Both the position numbers and the translations under genes were made by a program. The notes below the pieces were generated by a model. It saw only the letters and a program-made list of their open reading frames with translations, was not told the DNA's origin and did not search any database. Positions 4,546 to 7,069 of a stretch of 7,069 bases of DNA are shown here, one piece after another; positions within the stretch are counted from its first letter, which is position 1, and each line of letters opens with the position of its first letter. Location of the stretch: positions 1 to 7,069 of the forward strand of contig SLHU01000056.1 of NCBI GenBank assembly GCA_007135995.1, in the 5' to 3' direction. Source of the DNA: Clostridiales bacterium (GTDB taxonomy: Bacteria; Bacillota; Clostridia; Saccharofermentanales; UBA5734).

Positions 4546-7069
4546 ATGAGAGATAAGCAAAAACCACGTAAAAAACGGATCAAACCACATGAGCGCCAAC
4601 TGGTGGCAGGAACGGTTCTGCTGCTCATTTCGCTGGTCATTTTGTTTGTCGCTTTATTCGTGTTTGAAGCGCCGCTCGGCAGGCAGCACGAGCTTCATTT
4701 TAACGAAATCCTGCCGGATAACCAGTCTGTCCTGGCTGATGAAGATGGCGATTATCCCAGCTGGATCGACCTGCATAATCCCTCAGACCAGCCTGCCTCG
4801 CTTAGCGGATACAGTTTGACCGACCGGATTGAAAATCCTCAGAAGTGGCAATTTCCTGATATAACCCTTGATCCGGGCGAGTATCTGACAATCTTTCTTT
4901 CCGGCAAATCATATATGCCCGTCGGCGAGCACCTGCACGCCGGCTTCGAATTGGACACCGACCGCTCAGAACTCCTGCTGATCAGCCCGCGCGGGGAATC
5001 GATAGACCGGCTGCCGCTGGCAGGGGTGCAAGGCATACCTCCTGACATCTCCTATGGCCGGGATCCTGAGCATTTTGACCGCTGGCTTTATTATGTGCAG
5101 CCTTCACCCGGGATGGCCAATTTGAGTCTTGGCTATGAGACTTTCGATTTTGAGCTGATGCCGCTCCCGGCGGAAAGTCACCTGGTGATCAACGAGATCG
5201 TGGCATCCAACAGCAGCACCTACGCGGATGAAGACGGTGATTATCCTGACTGGATCGAGCTATATAATGGCCATAGCGAGCCTTTGAACCTGGAAGGATA
5301 TATGCTCTCCGATGACGAAAACAGTCCGGCAGAATGGCTGTTTCCGGATATTACGCTAGACCCGGGCGAATACCTGGTTGTTTTCGCTTCAGGCAAGGAC
5401 CGCAAAGACCTGGAAGACGGCTATCTGCACACCAGTTTCAGGATAAACAGGCAGGAAGACATCCTGCTGCTGACCAGCAGCGACGGTTATCTGCTTGACC
5501 GGGTTGACATTCGTGATCTGCCGACCGACGTGTCGTACGGCAGAAACCCGGATGCGGAAGATCAGTGGCTGCACTTTATCAAGCCGACACCCGGCGAGGC
5601 GAACACAACACCCGGTTTTGAAACAATTGATTTTGATCAGAAGGTTTTGGATCCAGCGGTTTACGTGAATGAGATCATGGCGTCGAACCAATACACCCTG
5701 ACCGACGAAGACGGCGATTATCCTGACTGGATTGAGCTTTATAACAGCAGTGACCGGGCTGTGAATCTGCAAGGCTATCTGCTGTCTGATGACACAGACG
5801 ATCCAATGCAGTGGATCTTGCCGGATCTTGTGATTGAGCCAGATGAGTACCTTGTCATATTCGCCTCCGGGAAAGACCGGCGTGATCCTGACGGCGACGC
5901 ACTGCATACCAGTTTCCCGATTAACATGAGCGAAGATGTGCTTTATTTCAGGCAGCCGGACGGCCAGATTATAGACCGGATAGAGGTGGAAGATCATCTG
6001 TCTGACGTCTCTTACGGGCGAGATCCTGAGAACACAGACAACTGGTATTTCTACCCCAGTCCAACCCCCGGCTGGAAAAACGAGACGCATGGCTTTGAGC
6101 AGCTGTCCGGTGAACCGGAAGAAGCCGGGATCCTGATGATCAACGAAATCATGGCGATGAATCTTTCAACGCTGCGTGACAATCATGGTGAATACCCTAA
6201 CTGGATCGAGCTTTACAACGCCGGTGATGAGCCGATCAACTTAAAAAACTTTGGCCTCTCAGACCGGGAAGATGAGCCAATGCGCTGGACCTTCCCTGAT
6301 CTTGATATCCAGCCGGGTGAGCATTTCGTTATTTATGCCTCCGGCCGCGATTCCGCTGACCTGAACCAGCGTGTTCTTCACACGAATTTTGGTGTCAGTA
6401 CGCTGGGCGAACGCGTCACCTTATCCGACCCCATCGGCCGGACGATCGACAGTGTTCATACCGGCCGCCTGCCGGAAGGCATCTCTATCGGCCGCAGCTC
6501 ATATCCGGAAGCTGAACAGGAGTGGGTGTACTACACCTCGCCTTCGCCAGGCAGTCTGAATCAGGGAACTGAATATTTTGGCTTTACCAGCCCGCCAGTT
6601 GTTTCGAAGCGAGGCGGTTTTTTTGACGACGCGGTTGAACTGACTTTGGAGAACCCCAGCAGCAGCGGTGAAATTCGCTACTCCACAGACGGCAGCATTC
6701 TGGATGAAAATTCTAAACGATGTGTCGGACCGATTCGTGTTGACGAAACGACCGTGCTCAGGGCAGCGGTCTTTGATCAAAACAAGTTGACACAAGATGA
6801 AATTATCCACACGTATTTTATCAACGAACAGCATACGCTGCCGGTTGTCTCAATCACAGTGGATCCCTTCCAGTTTGAAGACCCGGTTCACGGTATTCAC
6901 AGCTTTGGGCCTGGCGCCTCTGAAGCCTTCCCGTATTTCGGCGCTAACTTTCACAAGGACATTGAAATACCTGCTAACTTCGAGCTTTACGAAACAGACG
7001 GCAAGCTCGGTTACGACATGCAGATTGGCTTTAAGCTTTTTGGCGCGTTCAGCCGAGGTATGGACCAGA
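4546..7069 (+). CDS. Membrane-anchored LTD-repeat protein with CotH kinase-like domain (3' end outside window)
   Basis: The frame is open from ATG 4546 to the window edge: 841 codons and no stop. A basic N-terminus (1-18) precedes a hydrophobic segment (about 19-40), an uncleaved signal anchor that places the rest outside the cell. Four lamin-tail-domain repeats begin at residues 53, 216, 375 and 533, each with an NEI-type first strand, the DEDGDYPDWIELYN motif (or variant), FPDITLDPGEYL, ASGKD and PTPG. A chitobiase C-terminal-like module (about 679-762; RYSTDGS, then VLRAAVFD) leads into the start of a CotH domain at about 765 (LPVVSITVDP), reaching FKLFGAFSRGMDQ at the edge. CotH proteins of spore coats are atypical protein kinases; many LTD-CotH proteins have no known role. 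The SD is weak (GGGA, 4531-4534), so the start is less certain than the frame. The previous gene ends 138 bases upstream. Confidence 0.9.
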   Translation, partial: MRDKQKPRKKRIKPHERQLVAGTVLLLISLVILFVALFVFEAPLGRQHELHFNEILPDNQSVLADEDGDYPSWIDLHNPSDQPASLSGYSLTDRIENPQKWQFPDITLDPGEYLTIFLSGKSYMPVGEHLHAGFELDTDRSELLLISPRGESIDRLPLAGVQGIPPDISYGRDPEHFDRWLYYVQPSPGMANLSLGYETFDFELMPLPAESHLVINEIVASNSSTYADEDGDYPDWIELYNGHSEPLNLEGYMLSDDENSPAEWLFPDITLDPGEYLVVFASGKDRKDLEDGYLHTSFRINRQEDILLLTSSDGYLLDRVDIRDLPTDVSYGRNPDAEDQWLHFIKPTPGEANTTPGFETIDFDQKVLDPAVYVNEIMASNQYTLTDEDGDYPDWIELYNSSDRAVNLQGYLLSDDTDDPMQWILPDLVIEPDEYLVIFASGKDRRDPDGDALHTSFPINMSEDVLYFRQPDGQIIDRIEVEDHLSDVSYGRDPENTDNWYFYPSPTPGWKNETHGFEQLSGEPEEAGILMINEIMAMNLSTLRDNHGEYPNWIELYNAGDEPINLKNFGLSDREDEPMRWTFPDLDIQPGEHFVIYASGRDSADLNQRVLHTNFGVSTLGERVTLSDPIGRTIDSVHTGRLPEGISIGRSSYPEAEQEWVYYTSPSPGSLNQGTEYFGFTSPPVVSKRGGFFDDAVELTLENPSSSGEIRYSTDGSILDENSKRCVGPIRVDETTVLRAAVFDQNKLTQDEIIHTYFINEQHTLPVVSITVDPFQFEDPVHGIHSFGPGASEAFPYFGANFHKDIEIPANFELYETDGKLGYDMQIGFKLFGAFSRGMDQ
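4702..6579 (+). repeat. Four tandem lamin-tail-domain coding repeats
   Basis: The units begin at 4702, 5191, 5668 and 6142, giving periods of 489, 477 and 474 bases (163, 159 and 158 codons); the fourth ends near 6579. Units 2 and 3 are the most alike, including at DNA level: GATTATCCTGACTGGAT is shared at 5239-5255 and 5716-5732, with mainly synonymous changes around it. Unit 1 has the variant YPSWIDLHN, and unit 4 is the most diverged (DNHGEYPNWIELYN). This looks like stepwise internal duplication, with units 2 and 3 splitting last. Confidence 0.85.

Noticed and set aside
4589..4819. Plus-strand 76-codon open frame starting at 4589
   Set aside because: It is an out-of-frame shadow of the long LTD/CotH gene that starts at 4546.
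5389..6090. Minus-strand 233-codon open frame
   Set aside because: It is fully antisense to LTD repeats 2 and 3; its length and internal similarity come from the repeated coding sequence on the other strand.
6499..6834. Minus-strand 111-codon open frame
   Set aside because: It is antisense to the chitobiase-like module of the long plus-strand gene, with no supporting signals.

Overview
The window looks like a chromosomal stretch of a Bacillota bacterium, probably in or near the Clostridia. The reasons are strong AGGAGG-type ribosome binding sites, sigma-A-like promoters, a large serine recombinase of the TnpX/TndX type, two tRNA-Ser genes with encoded CCA, part of an M-box magnesium riboswitch, and a gene of the LTD-repeat/CotH family. 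Base composition is near 50% GC by eye. The species cannot be named from this sequence.

Region 1 (1-1991, + strand) is the mobile-element part. A 66-residue, very basic protein is followed by a 559-residue large serine recombinase. The 88-base gap between them is structured: a promoter, a 39-bp interrupted palindrome over that promoter, and a second palindrome that puts the recombinase Shine-Dalgarno exactly in a hairpin loop.

Region 2 (2035-2317, - strand) is a two-gene tRNA operon, tRNA-Ser(TGA) then tRNA-Ser(GCT). It has a near-consensus promoter, and an 18-bp stem-loop fills nearly the whole spacer between the tRNAs.

Region 3 (about 2306-2852) is a decayed junction. It holds the open 3' end of a possible minus-strand surface-protein gene, then only the 3' half of an M-box, an intact-looking intrinsic terminator, and only the last ~78 codons of a magnesium transporter gene (mgtE). 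The 5' half of the aptamer and most of mgtE are missing.

Region 4 (2862-4407, + strand) holds apbE, a lipoprotein FAD:protein FMN transferase whose SD overlaps the stop codon of the mgtE relic, and a 141-residue exported protein of unknown function.

Region 5 (4546 to the window end, + strand) is one long open gene with no stop codon inside the window. It has an N-terminal membrane anchor, four lamin-tail-domain repeats, a chitobiase-C-terminal-like module and the start of a CotH kinase-like domain. A plausible promoter lies at 4442-4470.

No CRISPR array, insertion-sequence transposase or complete novel defence system is visible. The most unusual signals are the palindromes in front of the recombinase and the half-riboswitch/half-transporter relic upstream of apbE.
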